Source: UBA2336 sp964419145
GTDB taxonomy: Bacteria > Bacteroidota > Bacteroidia > Cytophagales > Cyclobacteriaceae
Assembly: GCA_964419145.1 (NCBI GenBank)
Contig: CAYQOM010000005.1
Coordinates: 124,001-188,000, forward strand
Reading direction: 5' to 3'
DNA length: 64,000 nucleotides
A program made the position numbers and the translations under genes. Positions within the stretch are counted from its first letter, which is position 1. Each line of letters starts with the position of its first letter. The notes below the pieces were generated by a model. It saw only the letters and a list, made by a program, of their open reading frames with translations. It was not told the DNA's origin and searched no databases. This document shows, in pieces, positions 25,215 to 34,821 of this stretch.

Positions 25215-27845
25215 CTACAACCTCGCCAGACTTTCTTCCAACGCCTTTATCTTAGCTTCTGCATCGGCTTTCTTCTTGCGTTCCATTTCCAGCACGTGAG
25301 CAGGGGCTGAGCTCACAAAACGCTCATTCTCCAGTTTCTTGCTTACTGAATTCAAAAAACCACGTTGATATTCCAAATCCTTGAGCAGGCTTGCTTTTTC
25401 TTTTTCTGGATCAATGGCTGTATCGAATGGAATAAAAAACTCCAATGACCCTACCAGGAAAGATGTTCCGCTCCCTTCTTTGTCTTTGGTGATTTGAACT
25501 TCTGAAAGATTGCCAAGTTTTTCAATGATGGGTTGAAAGTTTTTTATGCCTGCATCAATGGCAGGATCCATATTTAGTTTGAGCGGTTCTTTTGGTGAGA
25601 GACCCTTCGAACTCCGTGCATTACGAACTTGCGTTATGATTTCCTGTGCTATGCCCGACTGTTCAATGATGCTGGCATTGAATGCTTTCACCTTAGGCCA
25701 TGAGGCAATAAGAATACAATCCTTTGCATCACGATCTTTGAGTTCATGCCATAACTCCTCTGTGATGAATGGCATGAAGGGATGGAGTGCTTTTAATAGT
25801 GTTTCAAAGAATAAAACCGTAGTGGTGTAGGTTGTTTGATCGATCGGCTTTCCAAATTCCGGTTTAACCATTTCCAGGTACCACGAACAGAAATCATCCC
25901 AGATTAATTTGTAAATAGTCATTAACGCATCCGACATCCGGAACTTTTCAAAATGATCGTTAAGTTCGGTAAGTCCCTGGTTCATTCTGGCCTCAAACCA
26001 CTCCATGGCAACCTTGTTTTCGGTTGGTGTTATGTCATTTGAAACGGTCCAACCTTTAACCAATCGGAATGCATTCCAGATTTTATTGGCAAAATTTCTT
26101 CCTTGTTCCACCAACTTTTCATCATACAACAAATCATTACCAGCTGGTGAGCTGAACAGCATTCCCGTTCGCACGGCATCTGCACCAAAGTTGGCAATCA
26201 GGTCAAGCGGGTCAGGGCTGTTGCCCAACGACTTCGACATTTTACGTCCTTGTTTGTCGCGTACAATGCCGGTCAGGTACACATTTTTAAACGGCATCTC
26301 CTGGCGGTATTCGTAACCCGCAATGATCATGCGTGCTACCCAGAAAAACAAAATTTCAGGTGCAGTAACCAGATCATTCGTAGGGTAATAATAATTCAGG
26401 TCTTTGTTTCCTTTGCTGGAAGAATCCTTAAATACAGAAGTGTCGAATACGGCAATGGGCCAAATCCAACTGGAAAACCAGGTGTCCATTACATCTTCAT
26501 CTTGCTTTATTGATGCGAATGGTTTGTTCTGACTTTTAAATTTTTCTTTTGCTTCTTCTTCGGTTTTAGCTACCACAAATTCCCCTTGTTCATTATACCA
26601 GGCAGGTATGCGGTGCCCCCACCACAATTGTCGCGATATACACCAATCGCGCACGTTAGCCATCCAATGATGATAGGTGTTCTTGAATTTAGGTGGAATG
26701 AGTTTAATATCATCATTCATTACATGCTCCAGCGCAGGCTTGGTGATGGTGTCCATTTTCAGGAACCACTGCAAGGACAAACGCGGTTCAATTACGGCAT
26801 CAGTACGCTCCGAAAATCCAACGTTGCTTTTATAGTCCTCAACCTTGGCCAGGTGATTGCCTTCCTCTAAAAGTTTTGCGATTTTTTTTCGGGCAACAAA
26901 CCGATCTTCACCGATTAGTATCTGTGCCTTTTCATTGAGTGAGCCATCCTCATTCAGAATATCGATAACTTCAAGATTGTGTTTTTTACCAAGTTCATAG
27001 TCATTCAAATCGTGCGCTGGCGTAACTTTTAAACAGCCCGTACCAAAGTCCATTGTAACGTACTCATCTTCAATGATCGGTATAGCGCGATTGATCAGCG
27101 GAATGATCGCTCGTTTTCCTTTTAAGTGTTTATAGCGTTCATCATTCGGGTTGATACAGATGGCGGTATCAGCCATAATGGTTTCAGGCCTAACCGTTGC
27201 GATGGTCACAAACTCATTAGATGCGCCTTCAATGGCGTACTGGATGTAGTATAGCTTTGACTGAATGTCTTTATAGTTCACCTCATCATCCGACAAAGCT
27301 GTTTTGCCCAAGGGATCCCAATTCACCATGCGCAATCCGCGGTAGATGTAGCCCTTGTTATACAAATCAACAAATACATCAATAACCGCTTCATAATACG
27401 CAGGATCCATGGTAAACGTGGTGCGATCCCAATCGCAGGAAGCACCAAGTTTTTTCAATTGTTCCAGGATGATGCCGCCATATTTTTCTTTCCATTCCCA
27501 TGCGTATTTCAAAAATTCTTCACGTGTAAGGTCAGATTTCTTGATGCCTTTTTCGCGCAGCATGGCCACAACCTTTGCTTCTGTGGCAATGGAAGCGTGA
27601 TCAGTACCAGGTACCCAGCAGGCTTCCTTGCCCTCCATACGGGCTTTACGGATCAGTACATCCTGTATGGTGTTGTTGAGCATGTGCCCCATGTGCAATA
27701 CACCCGTTACGTTTGGCGGAGGAATGACAATGGTGAAGGGCTCTTTTTCTGGGTTGGGCTCAGAATGAAAGAATCCGTTCTCCATCCAGTACGTGTACCA
27801 CTTTTCCTCTACTTCTGCAGGATTGTATTTGGTTGATAAAGACAT
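25215..27845 (-). CDS. valS: valyl-tRNA synthetase
   Basis: An 876-residue class I synthetase charging tRNA-Val. The HIGH-type motif is in GVLHMGHML (near residue 50), the editing domain follows, and KMSKS appears as GRKMSKSLGNS. The C-terminal coiled coil (residues about 810-876) is typical of ValS. The ATG at 27845 is chosen because a full promoter at 27867-27897 would otherwise overlap the coding start at 27869. It converges with ald, 3 bp apart. Confidence 0.96.
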   Translation of the reverse strand: MSLSTKYNPAEVEEKWYTYWMENGFFHSEPNPEKEPFTIVIPPPNVTGVLHMGHMLNNTIQDVLIRKARMEGKEACWVPGTDHASIATEAKVVAMLREKGIKKSDLTREEFLKYAWEWKEKYGGIILEQLKKLGASCDWDRTTFTMDPAYYEAVIDVFVDLYNKGYIYRGLRMVNWDPLGKTALSDDEVNYKDIQSKLYYIQYAIEGASNEFVTIATVRPETIMADTAICINPNDERYKHLKGKRAIIPLINRAIPIIEDEYVTMDFGTGCLKVTPAHDLNDYELGKKHNLEVIDILNEDGSLNEKAQILIGEDRFVARKKIAKLLEEGNHLAKVEDYKSNVGFSERTDAVIEPRLSLQWFLKMDTITKPALEHVMNDDIKLIPPKFKNTYHHWMANVRDWCISRQLWWGHRIPAWYNEQGEFVVAKTEEEAKEKFKSQNKPFASIKQDEDVMDTWFSSWIWPIAVFDTSVFKDSSSKGNKDLNYYYPTNDLVTAPEILFFWVARMIIAGYEYRQEMPFKNVYLTGIVRDKQGRKMSKSLGNSPDPLDLIANFGADAVRTGMLFSSPAGNDLLYDEKLVEQGRNFANKIWNAFRLVKGWTVSNDITPTENKVAMEWFEARMNQGLTELNDHFEKFRMSDALMTIYKLIWDDFCSWYLEMVKPEFGKPIDQTTYTTTVLFFETLLKALHPFMPFITEELWHELKDRDAKDCILIASWPKVKAFNASIIEQSGIAQEIITQVRNARSSKGLSPKEPLKLNMDPAIDAGIKNFQPIIEKLGNLSEVQITKDKEGSGTSFLVGSLEFFIPFDTAIDPEKEKASLLKDLEYQRGFLNSVSKKLENERFVSSAPAHVLEMERKKKADAEAKIKALEESLARL

Positions 27846-27866
27846 GCTTACAAGAAATTTGAAGCG

Positions 27867-27897
27867 CAAAAATAAGGGTATGCGATGCAGCTTCCAA
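27867..27897 (-). promoter_or_regulatory. promoter of valS
   Basis: On the minus strand: TTG (27897-27895), 20-bp spacer, TATTTTTG (27874-27867). The match to the Bacteroidota consensus predicts a leader of roughly 18 nt to the ATG at 27845. Confidence 0.65.
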
Positions 27898-27907
27898 GTT
27901 TAAGCCG

Positions 27908-29278
27908 CTAAACCGGGGAGTTGCCCATCCGGATTCGCCACGCTTTGGGGTACAGGTTGTTCGATCGGTTGTCGAGTACGTTTAACCAACCTAGCGGAAG
28001 GTTCTGATTTGTGACCAGCAGGTAGCCTTTAGTATGTCCTGTTAGGTGAATATTTTCTTTCCTCAAAAAGTTAAGAGCATCTGTCTTGTTCAATTCGGCA
28101 GTTTGAAAGCGCTCCCAATTAAGTCGGGTTGATAAAGCCAGTGCATGTTCCGGTATTGGCTTATCGCCTTTCAATGTGGCCACAGCAGTTCCGCTATTAA
28201 CGATGTGCAATTTTCTATAGAGGAAAAGATGATCAGTTGCCACACTTTTTCTGAATAATGAAATTAAATCGTTGTGTTGATGGAGGGTGTAATGATCAGG
28301 ATCAAGAATCCAATGGGATAGTTGTTCCTGAATTTTTTTTACTGGAGAGGTTGGCGCTACTTTTTTGTTTATTGAAACTGGTTCTATCGACTCCCGCTTC
28401 TGAACAACCGAAAGAAAAAATCCTTCTCCCGCTACATGATGTGGATAGAAACGATAGCCAAATATATTTTTATGTTTCACCACTTCAATTCCCCATTCAG
28501 ATTCAATGTTAAGATTAACCGATTCAAGTTTATGTTGTTCGGCAAGCCATTGCATGTTCTCTTCATTTTCCAATGAATTGTAAGTACAGGTTGAGTAGAT
28601 CAGTATGCCATCCGACTTCAAGGCTGGCCACACATCAGCCAGGATGCGTTGTTGGCGCTTTGCGCAGAGTTGCACATTATTCACCGACCACTCCGTCATG
28701 GCTTCTTGATCCTTCCGGAATAATCCTTCGCCTGAGCAGGGAGCATCCACTACAATTACATCAAAAAATCCGGTAAGATTTTCAAAGTCACGGGGATCGT
28801 TGTTGGTAACGACAACATTTCCAACTCCCCATTTGGTCAGGTTTTCATCCAGTATGGATGCCCGTGTGCGAATTACTTCGTTTGACACCAGCAAAGAGTC
28901 TTCATGCAGCAATCCAGCCAGGTGCGTTGATTTCCCTCCCGGAGCGGCACACAAATCGAGCACACGAATAGGCTTTTTATCCAGATCAAGTTGTTTGATG
29001 GCCTGTTCCAAAAACATGGAACTTGCCTCCTGAACATAATAGGCTCCGGCATGAAGGGCTGGATCAAGTGTAAATACCGGTCGTGCCTTTAAATACCGGC
29101 CTGTTTCGCACCACGGAACCGGTTCACCTTCAATGGAAAAATTTTTATGTTGATTAAGACGAATGCTGATCGGAGACGTCTCTTTCAGACTTTTCAGAAA
29201 GTCGGGGAAAGCACGTTGCAAGGAGCCTTTCATCCGGATAAAAAAATCTTCTGGTATTTTAATGTCCGATTCAGTCAT
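27908..29278 (-). CDS. RsmB/RsmF-type RNA (cytosine-5) methyltransferase
   Basis: A 456-residue SAM-dependent methyltransferase of the NOL1/NOP2/Sun family, probably acting on 16S rRNA. SAM motif I is LDLCAAPGGKSTHLA; the catalytic cysteines are in DAPCSGEG and STCTYNSLENEEN. The C-terminal 150 residues form an RsmF-like accessory (PUA-type) domain ending LGWLNVLDNRSNNLYPK. The RsmF assignment over RsmB rests on the late C-terminal domain and lack of an N-terminal NusB-like domain. Confidence 0.9.
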   Translation of the reverse strand: MTESDIKIPEDFFIRMKGSLQRAFPDFLKSLKETSPISIRLNQHKNFSIEGEPVPWCETGRYLKARPVFTLDPALHAGAYYVQEASSMFLEQAIKQLDLDKKPIRVLDLCAAPGGKSTHLAGLLHEDSLLVSNEVIRTRASILDENLTKWGVGNVVVTNNDPRDFENLTGFFDVIVVDAPCSGEGLFRKDQEAMTEWSVNNVQLCAKRQQRILADVWPALKSDGILIYSTCTYNSLENEENMQWLAEQHKLESVNLNIESEWGIEVVKHKNIFGYRFYPHHVAGEGFFLSVVQKRESIEPVSINKKVAPTSPVKKIQEQLSHWILDPDHYTLHQHNDLISLFRKSVATDHLFLYRKLHIVNSGTAVATLKGDKPIPEHALALSTRLNWERFQTAELNKTDALNFLRKENIHLTGHTKGYLLVTNQNLPLGWLNVLDNRSNNLYPKAWRIRMGNSPV

Positions 29279-29338
29279 GATGCTAAATTAAGCTTTCTTT
29301 ACAGTTGAATATCTATTGTTATCAGAAACTCATCTGAC

Positions 29339-30610
29339 ATGATTAAAGCGAATGATCCGAAATTAAAGTCCTGGGTGGAAGTGCCGCCTCAATCTGACTT
29401 TCCGATACAAAACCTTCCGTTCGGAATTTTCAAAACGAAATACCTTTCGCCTGTTGCGGGTGTGGCAATTGGTAATCATGTACTTGACCTGGTGTATTTG
29501 CATGAACATGGCTACCTCGATGGACTCGGACTTCCTCCCGGGATTTTTAATCAGAAGTACCTGAATGATTTTATCGCGCTGGGTCGTAAGAAGTGCCGCG
29601 AAGTTCGTGAGCGTATCTCGGAACTACTAAGACACGATAATGATGAATTACGAGATAACGTGGCGGCCCGGGAAATAGCACTGGTTCCCATCAGTGAAAT
29701 ACAAATGCTAATGCCAGTGCGTGTACCAAACTATACGGATTTTTATAGCAGTGAGGAGCACGCTACCAATGTTGGTTCTATGTTTCGCGATCCAAAGAAT
29801 GCTCTACTTCCAAACTGGAAACATTTGCCAGTCGGGTACCATGGTCGTGCATCCTCCATAGTGGTTTCGGGTACACCGATCCATCGCCCAAAAGGGCAGA
29901 TTAAACTTCCGGATTCAGAGCAACCGGTTTTTTCGGCATCGCGTAAAATGGATTTTGAATTGGAAGTGGCTTTCATTACATGTGGTGAAACAAAGCTTGG
30001 CCAGTCAATATCAACTGCCGAAGCGGAGAATCATATTTTTGGTTTTGTATTGTTTAATGATTGGTCGGCCCGCGATATTCAACAATGGGAGTATGTTCCG
30101 CTCGGGCCATTTCTTGGAAAGAATTTTGGGTCTACCATCTCTCCTTGGATTGTCACACTTGATGCATTGGAACCTTTTCGTGTTGATGGACCCGAACAAA
30201 ATCCTGGAGTGTTGCCATACCTGAAATATTCAGGGGCAAAGAATTTTGATATCGCCTTGGAAGTGTTGTTGCAGCCGGAAAGTGGCGATCCGGTTACCAT
30301 CAGCCGCTCGAATTTCAAATACATGTATTGGAATGTGAATCAGCAGTTGGCTCATCATACCGTGAATGGCTGCAACATTCAGGTTGGCGATATGTATGCT
30401 TCCGGCACCATCAGCGGTCCTTCACCCGGATCATACGGATCGTTGCTGGAATTAACCTGGAATGGCTCCAGGCCACTTCAACTTAACAATCAGATACAGC
30501 GTTCTTTTATTGAAGATGGTGATACCCTTATACTTCGCGGGCACGCAGAGAGAAATGGTGTTCGCATCGGTTTTGGATTATGTTCAGGAAAAATTTTGCC
30601 AGCACTTTAA
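29339..30610 (+). CDS. fahA: fumarylacetoacetase
   Basis: A 423-residue hydrolase that cleaves fumarylacetoacetate to fumarate and acetoacetate, the last step of tyrosine and homogentisate degradation. Metal and catalytic segments are visible: DFYSSEEHATNVG, YHGRASSIVVSGTP, and NDWSARDIQQWEYVPLGPFL followed by GKNFGSTISPW. Length equals eukaryotic and bacterial FAH. The flavin reductase gene follows by 10 bp in the same direction; homogentisate dioxygenase is not in the window. Confidence 0.94.
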   Translation: MIKANDPKLKSWVEVPPQSDFPIQNLPFGIFKTKYLSPVAGVAIGNHVLDLVYLHEHGYLDGLGLPPGIFNQKYLNDFIALGRKKCREVRERISELLRHDNDELRDNVAAREIALVPISEIQMLMPVRVPNYTDFYSSEEHATNVGSMFRDPKNALLPNWKHLPVGYHGRASSIVVSGTPIHRPKGQIKLPDSEQPVFSASRKMDFELEVAFITCGETKLGQSISTAEAENHIFGFVLFNDWSARDIQQWEYVPLGPFLGKNFGSTISPWIVTLDALEPFRVDGPEQNPGVLPYLKYSGAKNFDIALEVLLQPESGDPVTISRSNFKYMYWNVNQQLAHHTVNGCNIQVGDMYASGTISGPSPGSYGSLLELTWNGSRPLQLNNQIQRSFIEDGDTLILRGHAERNGVRIGFGLCSGKILPAL

Positions 30611-30620
30611 GATTTAAGCT

Positions 30621-31487
30621 ATGGTAATCGATCCTAAAGAAGTTCATTTTAGCAAAGTACACGGATACTTATTAAGTGCAGTTGTGCCCAGGCCCATTGC
30701 ATTTGCCAGCACGATAGATAAGGAAGGCAATGTAAACCTGAGTCCGTTTAGTTTTTTCAATTGTTTCGGGGCCAACCCGCCTATACTTGTTTTCTCGCCT
30801 GCCCGAAGGGGGCGCGATAACACAGTGAAAAACACCTATGAAAATGTGCTTGAAGTTCCTGAGGTGGTGATCAGCATGGTGAACTACAACATGGTGCAAC
30901 AAATGTCGCTAGCCAGCGCAGAATACCCGAAAGGTGTTAACGAATTTCTTAAAGCTGGTTTTACAGAAGTAAAATCAACTTTGGTAAAACCGCCACGTGT
31001 GGGTGAGTCGCCTGCATCGTTTGAATGTAAGGTGCTTCAGGTAATTAAAACCGGTGAGGAGGGAGCTGCAGGCAATCTGGTGGTGTGTGAAGTAATACTC
31101 ATGCACATTAAAGACGAAGTGCTTGGTGATGACGGAAAGATTGATCCGTTTAAACTGGATGCCGTTTCAAGAATGGGTGGCGATTGGTATTGCCGCGCCT
31201 CAGGCGATAGCTTGTTTAAATTACCTCAGCCAGGAAATAAACTCGGTATCGGTATGGATCACCTTCCGGAAGCCATACGAAACAGTAAAGTACTTACCGG
31301 AAATGATCTGGCTTTATTAGCTGGTGTAGAAAAAATTCCAGATGTAGCGGATCAGCTACTCAATGATCAGGATAGAAGTGCCTTGCAACTTGGTAAAGAG
31401 GTTGTTCACCAACGTGCGCAGACCTACCTCAAAGATGGTAAGATCGCTGAAGCCTGGAACTTGCTGCTTTCGCAGAACAGAAACTAA
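30621..31487 (+). CDS. flavin reductase family (FMN-binding split-barrel) protein
   Basis: A 288-residue protein; residues 1-190 are a flavin reductase-like FMN-binding split barrel (RPIAFASTIDKEGNVNLSPFSFFN, NCFGANPPILVFSP). The last 95 residues are an added helical segment. Members reduce flavin with NAD(P)H or serve as reductase for a monooxygenase. Its position right after fahA suggests a role in aromatic amino acid breakdown, by context only. It ends 9 bp before the convergent pdhB stop. Confidence 0.85.
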   Translation: MVIDPKEVHFSKVHGYLLSAVVPRPIAFASTIDKEGNVNLSPFSFFNCFGANPPILVFSPARRGRDNTVKNTYENVLEVPEVVISMVNYNMVQQMSLASAEYPKGVNEFLKAGFTEVKSTLVKPPRVGESPASFECKVLQVIKTGEEGAAGNLVVCEVILMHIKDEVLGDDGKIDPFKLDAVSRMGGDWYCRASGDSLFKLPQPGNKLGIGMDHLPEAIRNSKVLTGNDLALLAGVEKIPDVADQLLNDQDRSALQLGKEVVHQRAQTYLKDGKIAEAWNLLLSQNRN

Positions 31488-31496
31488 ACAGATTTT

Positions 31497-32477
31497 TTAG
31501 TCGCGGTACATCACCGCTTTCACGGCCTTTACTGTACGCTCAACATTCGGCAATATCGCCTGAATCAATGTGGGCGCATAGGGTAGAGGTGCATCGGCAT
31601 TTGTGATGCGATGGACAGGTGCATCCAGGTAATCAAAAGCATGCTTTTGCACGTGGTATGTAATTTCGGTTGAGATCGAAGCCAATGGCCATGCCTCTTC
31701 AACAATAACCAATCTGTTGGTTTTCTTTACCGATTCAACAACTGTTGCATAATCGATGGGGCGAACGCTTCTCAGATCAACCACTTCAGCGGAAATATTT
31801 TCCTTGGCCAATTCTTCAGCTGCTGCCAGTGCAACTTTTGTGATCTTGCCAAAAGTTACCAGTGTAACATCAGTACCTGCGCGTTTGATATCAGCCTGGC
31901 CAATCGGGATCAGGTATTCTTCTGCTGGTACTTCTCCCTTATCGCCATACATCAATTCCGATTCCATAAAGATAACCGGATCGTTATCACGGATGGAGGA
32001 TTTCAATAACCCTTTTGCATCATACGGATTTGAAGGAACAACCACTTTCAACCCCGGGCAGTTGGCATACCAGTTTTCAAAGTTTTGCGAGTGCTGGGCG
32101 CCAAGCTGGCCAGCATTACCGGTTGCTCCACGAAAAACGATGGGTACGTTATATTGACCGCCAGACATGGAATACATTTTGGCGGCCGAGTTGATGATCT
32201 GGTCAATCGCGACCAATGAAAAGTTGAACGTCATGAATTCTACGATGGGCCTTAAGCCGTTCATGGCTGCGCCAATACCTACACCGGTAAACCCGAGTTC
32301 TGAGATGGGGGTATCAATAACCCGCTCAGGTCCAAATTCATCCAGCATGCCCTGACTAACCTTATAGGCGCCATTATATTCGGCTACTTCTTCACCCATC
32401 AGGAGAACGCTTGGGTCTCTCCGCATTTCTTCGCTCATGGCTTCACGCAGGGCTTCTCTGAATTGAATTTCTCGCAT
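31497..32477 (-). CDS. pdhB: pyruvate dehydrogenase E1 component, beta subunit
   Basis: A 326-residue beta subunit of the alpha2beta2-type E1 of 2-oxo acid dehydrogenase complexes. Conserved: REALREAMSEEM, GEEVAEYNGAYKVSQGM, the GVGIGAAMNGLRPIVEFM segment and the C-terminal transketolase domain ending TLIQAILPNVERTVKAVK. The alpha subunit and E2 are not adjacent, as is common in Cytophagales. A branched-chain E1 beta is possible but the PDH pattern fits better. Confidence 0.9.
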   Translation of the reverse strand: MREIQFREALREAMSEEMRRDPSVLLMGEEVAEYNGAYKVSQGMLDEFGPERVIDTPISELGFTGVGIGAAMNGLRPIVEFMTFNFSLVAIDQIINSAAKMYSMSGGQYNVPIVFRGATGNAGQLGAQHSQNFENWYANCPGLKVVVPSNPYDAKGLLKSSIRDNDPVIFMESELMYGDKGEVPAEEYLIPIGQADIKRAGTDVTLVTFGKITKVALAAAEELAKENISAEVVDLRSVRPIDYATVVESVKKTNRLVIVEEAWPLASISTEITYHVQKHAFDYLDAPVHRITNADAPLPYAPTLIQAILPNVERTVKAVKAVMYRD

Positions 32478-32579
32478 AGTACGTTACTGGTTTATCGCCT
32501 TTTATAGTCACGCTACAGATAATGGCCGACTTTAAAGGCAGGCGTAAAAATAGTACCTGTTGGGTGATTGACAAAATAA

Positions 32580-32610
32580 AAAACCATCCCGGGTACTCGG
32601 GATGGTTTTT
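32580..32610 (-). terminator. intrinsic terminator after OmpA/TPR lipoprotein gene
   Basis: A strong stem, AAACCATCCCG pairing with CGGGATGGTTT around GTACT-type loop bases, flanked by A and T runs, 22 bp past the stop codon at 32633 on the minus strand. Confidence 0.8.
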
Positions 32611-32632
32611 AATCCAATGATATGTTTTAGCC

Positions 32633-34411
32633 TTATTTAAGGGCGTTTCTGAAAGCTTCGTTAGTAGCCCACTTGCTGAATTCAAGGTCAGTCAAGGCAG
32701 CTTCTTTCAGTGAAGGATCAACTTTAACGGCATTGGTCAGGTTGCTGATAACACCATCAGCATTACCTAAGCGAGCAGACGCTACGGCAGCTCCGTAGAA
32801 AGCCAGCGCATGGTTGCTGTTCAGGCGTGATGCCTCACCAAATGAGGTAAGGGCATTTTGATAGTCTTTGTTCAACACCTGAGCAAGACCTTTGTTAAAC
32901 AGGTTGTCAGCAGTATTGGCAGCAGAAGATTCAGCGCTAACGGCTTCGCTGTAACGCGCGATTACGATAGCCGCAGAACCTTTCACACCATTTACACCGG
33001 CTGCATTATCTCCACGTAGGCCATTGCTTAATGCCTTATTTGCGCTGTTGTACGCTGCATAAGCATTGCCTTGCATCATGGATACAGAAGCCAGGTTAGC
33101 GTGTACTTCAGGTGCATTTGCATTGATGCGTGCAGCGATATCAAGTTGAGCTTTTGCCTTATCAGCAAGAGCAGATGCATTTGATGAATTTTCAATTGCC
33201 TGAGCGATATAAACCGCAGCCAGGTTGTTGTGTGCATTCCAGTTGGTGCCTTTTTTGGTAGCAGCTTCGTAAATAGCGGCTTTCTCTTCCAATGAAGGAG
33301 TTAAAGTAGCTGAGTACATCAATTCTTCAAAAGAAAGGGTATCAGCGCTAACCTGGTTGGTAGTGATTTGCTTGGCTAATACTGAAATCTCAGCATCAGT
33401 TTTTTTGTCTTTGATGGTCAGGATTTCAGTTTTCGCAGTTCTCAGTTTAGGATAAACATCTTTGAAAACTTTACGATACGTCTTCAATTTCTGCATTTGC
33501 TTTTCCTGGCTTTCGAAAGTACCACCACCGTTGATGATGTTCAGGTACTCAGCTTTTTCTTCAGAGGTGATGCCATCGTAAGCAGCAAGGGCAGTCTGGA
33601 ATTCAGTCCACTCGCGAACCACTGGCTTCAGGATAAACTGAATAGAATCAGCTTTGCCCTGGTAGTCGTATTTCTTCATTTGCTGGCGATAGAATTTCTC
33701 GATCGCAGCAGCACGATCCGGAGACAGTTTGCTATTGATACGCTCGGCACCTTCAGGTGAGTGGGTACCGGTAATGGTTACAGTTTTTGTTACGTTTTTG
33801 GAAGCGATGAAAGCATCCAATTGCTTTCCTTTATCACTTCTTATTTCAGATGTACGCAATACAGAGCGGCCTTGTTCGAAAATAAAATCAGGGATTACCA
33901 CCGGAATGATTTCTTCCTGGTTGTTGTATCCGTGTCCGGCAAATGCAGCATAGGATACAGGCTTAACCAGTTTTGAAGTCGTGATTACACCAACCGCAAC
34001 ATCCATACGTGGAGTGGCCTTTGATTTGGTGCCTTTCGAAGCAACGCCTTCAACCTGAAGTATTCCAGATTTCATAGCAGGTGTGTAAGCAAAATCAAAT
34101 GTTTTGGTTACACGTGGTTGCTCAGTAGCAGCATTGGGATAGTCCTCAGATTTGAATTCGATCGGGGCCAGGGCAGTTTCCTGATCTCCATATTTGTAGA
34201 AAGAGTTTACCGAATACGTGGTACCCTTTTTCAACATTTTAACAGGGAGGTTAGCCGCCATTTCGAAATTCACAGTATCCTTATGTACCTCTAATGGATT
34301 AGGGGTTACAGTCAGTTGCTGTTCTTTCGACATTTTTACCATCTGGGGGAGGGTACACCCAGCCAGGCTAAGTACTCCTACGATCAAGAATGCGTAAAGT
34401 AATTTTCTCAT
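32633..34411 (-). CDS. lipoprotein with OmpA-like and TPR domains
   Basis: A 592-residue outer-membrane-type lipoprotein. The signal ends LSLAGC with lipid Cys19. A beta-rich N-terminal region (20-160) is followed by an OmpA-like peptidoglycan-binding domain (about 175-260; FEQGRSVLRTSEIRSDKGKQLDAF, TITGTHSPEGAERINSKLS), a helical stretch, and tetratricopeptide-like repeats (about 390-590, e.g. WNAHNNLAAVYIAQA, FNKGLAQVLNKDYQNALTSFGEA). It probably links the outer membrane to peptidoglycan and scaffolds partners. The ATG at 34411 is used: a full promoter at 34447-34477 excludes the upstream ATG at 34477. It has its own terminator, so it is monocistronic and probably highly expressed. Confidence 0.88.
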   Translation of the reverse strand: MRKLLYAFLIVGVLSLAGCTLPQMVKMSKEQQLTVTPNPLEVHKDTVNFEMAANLPVKMLKKGTTYSVNSFYKYGDQETALAPIEFKSEDYPNAATEQPRVTKTFDFAYTPAMKSGILQVEGVASKGTKSKATPRMDVAVGVITTSKLVKPVSYAAFAGHGYNNQEEIIPVVIPDFIFEQGRSVLRTSEIRSDKGKQLDAFIASKNVTKTVTITGTHSPEGAERINSKLSPDRAAAIEKFYRQQMKKYDYQGKADSIQFILKPVVREWTEFQTALAAYDGITSEEKAEYLNIINGGGTFESQEKQMQKLKTYRKVFKDVYPKLRTAKTEILTIKDKKTDAEISVLAKQITTNQVSADTLSFEELMYSATLTPSLEEKAAIYEAATKKGTNWNAHNNLAAVYIAQAIENSSNASALADKAKAQLDIAARINANAPEVHANLASVSMMQGNAYAAYNSANKALSNGLRGDNAAGVNGVKGSAAIVIARYSEAVSAESSAANTADNLFNKGLAQVLNKDYQNALTSFGEASRLNSNHALAFYGAAVASARLGNADGVISNLTNAVKVDPSLKEAALTDLEFSKWATNEAFRNALK

Positions 34412-34446
34412 TGGATTTTGATTTTTGGTTGTTTTTAAGCGAGTCG

Positions 34447-34477
34447 CAAAACTACGTTTATATGATTTTTTTTGCAA
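34447..34477 (-). promoter_or_regulatory. promoter of OmpA/TPR lipoprotein gene
   Basis: On the minus strand: TTG (34477-34475), 20-bp spacer, TAGTTTTG (34454-34447). This is a full match to the Bacteroidota consensus, with a predicted leader of about 30 nt. Confidence 0.7.
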
Positions 34478-34529
34478 TTATACTCAAAAAATAAAGATTT
34501 TGGCCTTTAGTAAAGGTTTCAGGGAACCG

Positions 34530-34537
34530 TATATTTG
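34530..34537 (+). promoter_or_regulatory. -7 promoter box of PspC gene
   Basis: TATATTTG, an exact TAnnTTTG match, 57 bp before the ATG at 34594. The nearest TTTG upstream (34499-34502) has a 27-bp spacer, too long to be counted. Confidence 0.4.
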
Positions 34538-34593
34538 TAAAAGTGTTTAATGAGTCGTTAAACGACCTTTAACAGGGATGAAAGCCATTATTT

Positions 34594-34821
34594 ATGGGTA
34601 ATCTGATGGAGAAAATTCAATTTAATCTCGAAGAATACACCTTTGGAGTGTGTACAAGACTTGGCGAAAAGCTAGGAATTGCCACGTCTCATATCCGATT
34701 GTTCTTCATTTATGCCTCGTTTATCACGTTCGGCTCTCCGGTAATTATCTACCTGGGGTTGGCCTTTATCATGAATTTACGCAAATCTTTGCGTAAGAGA
34801 AGTCCTATTTGGGATTATTAA
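34594..34821 (+). CDS. PspC domain small membrane protein
   Basis: A 75-residue protein with a short PspC domain: FGVCTRLGEKLGIATSHIRLFFIY followed by one hydrophobic segment that continues to YLGLAFIM, then a basic tail. PspC-family proteins sense or modulate membrane stress. An internal ATG at 34606 is an alternative start. Its end overlaps the convergent glycosyltransferase gene by 17 bp. Confidence 0.85.
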   Translation: MGNLMEKIQFNLEEYTFGVCTRLGEKLGIATSHIRLFFIYASFITFGSPVIIYLGLAFIMNLRKSLRKRSPIWDY

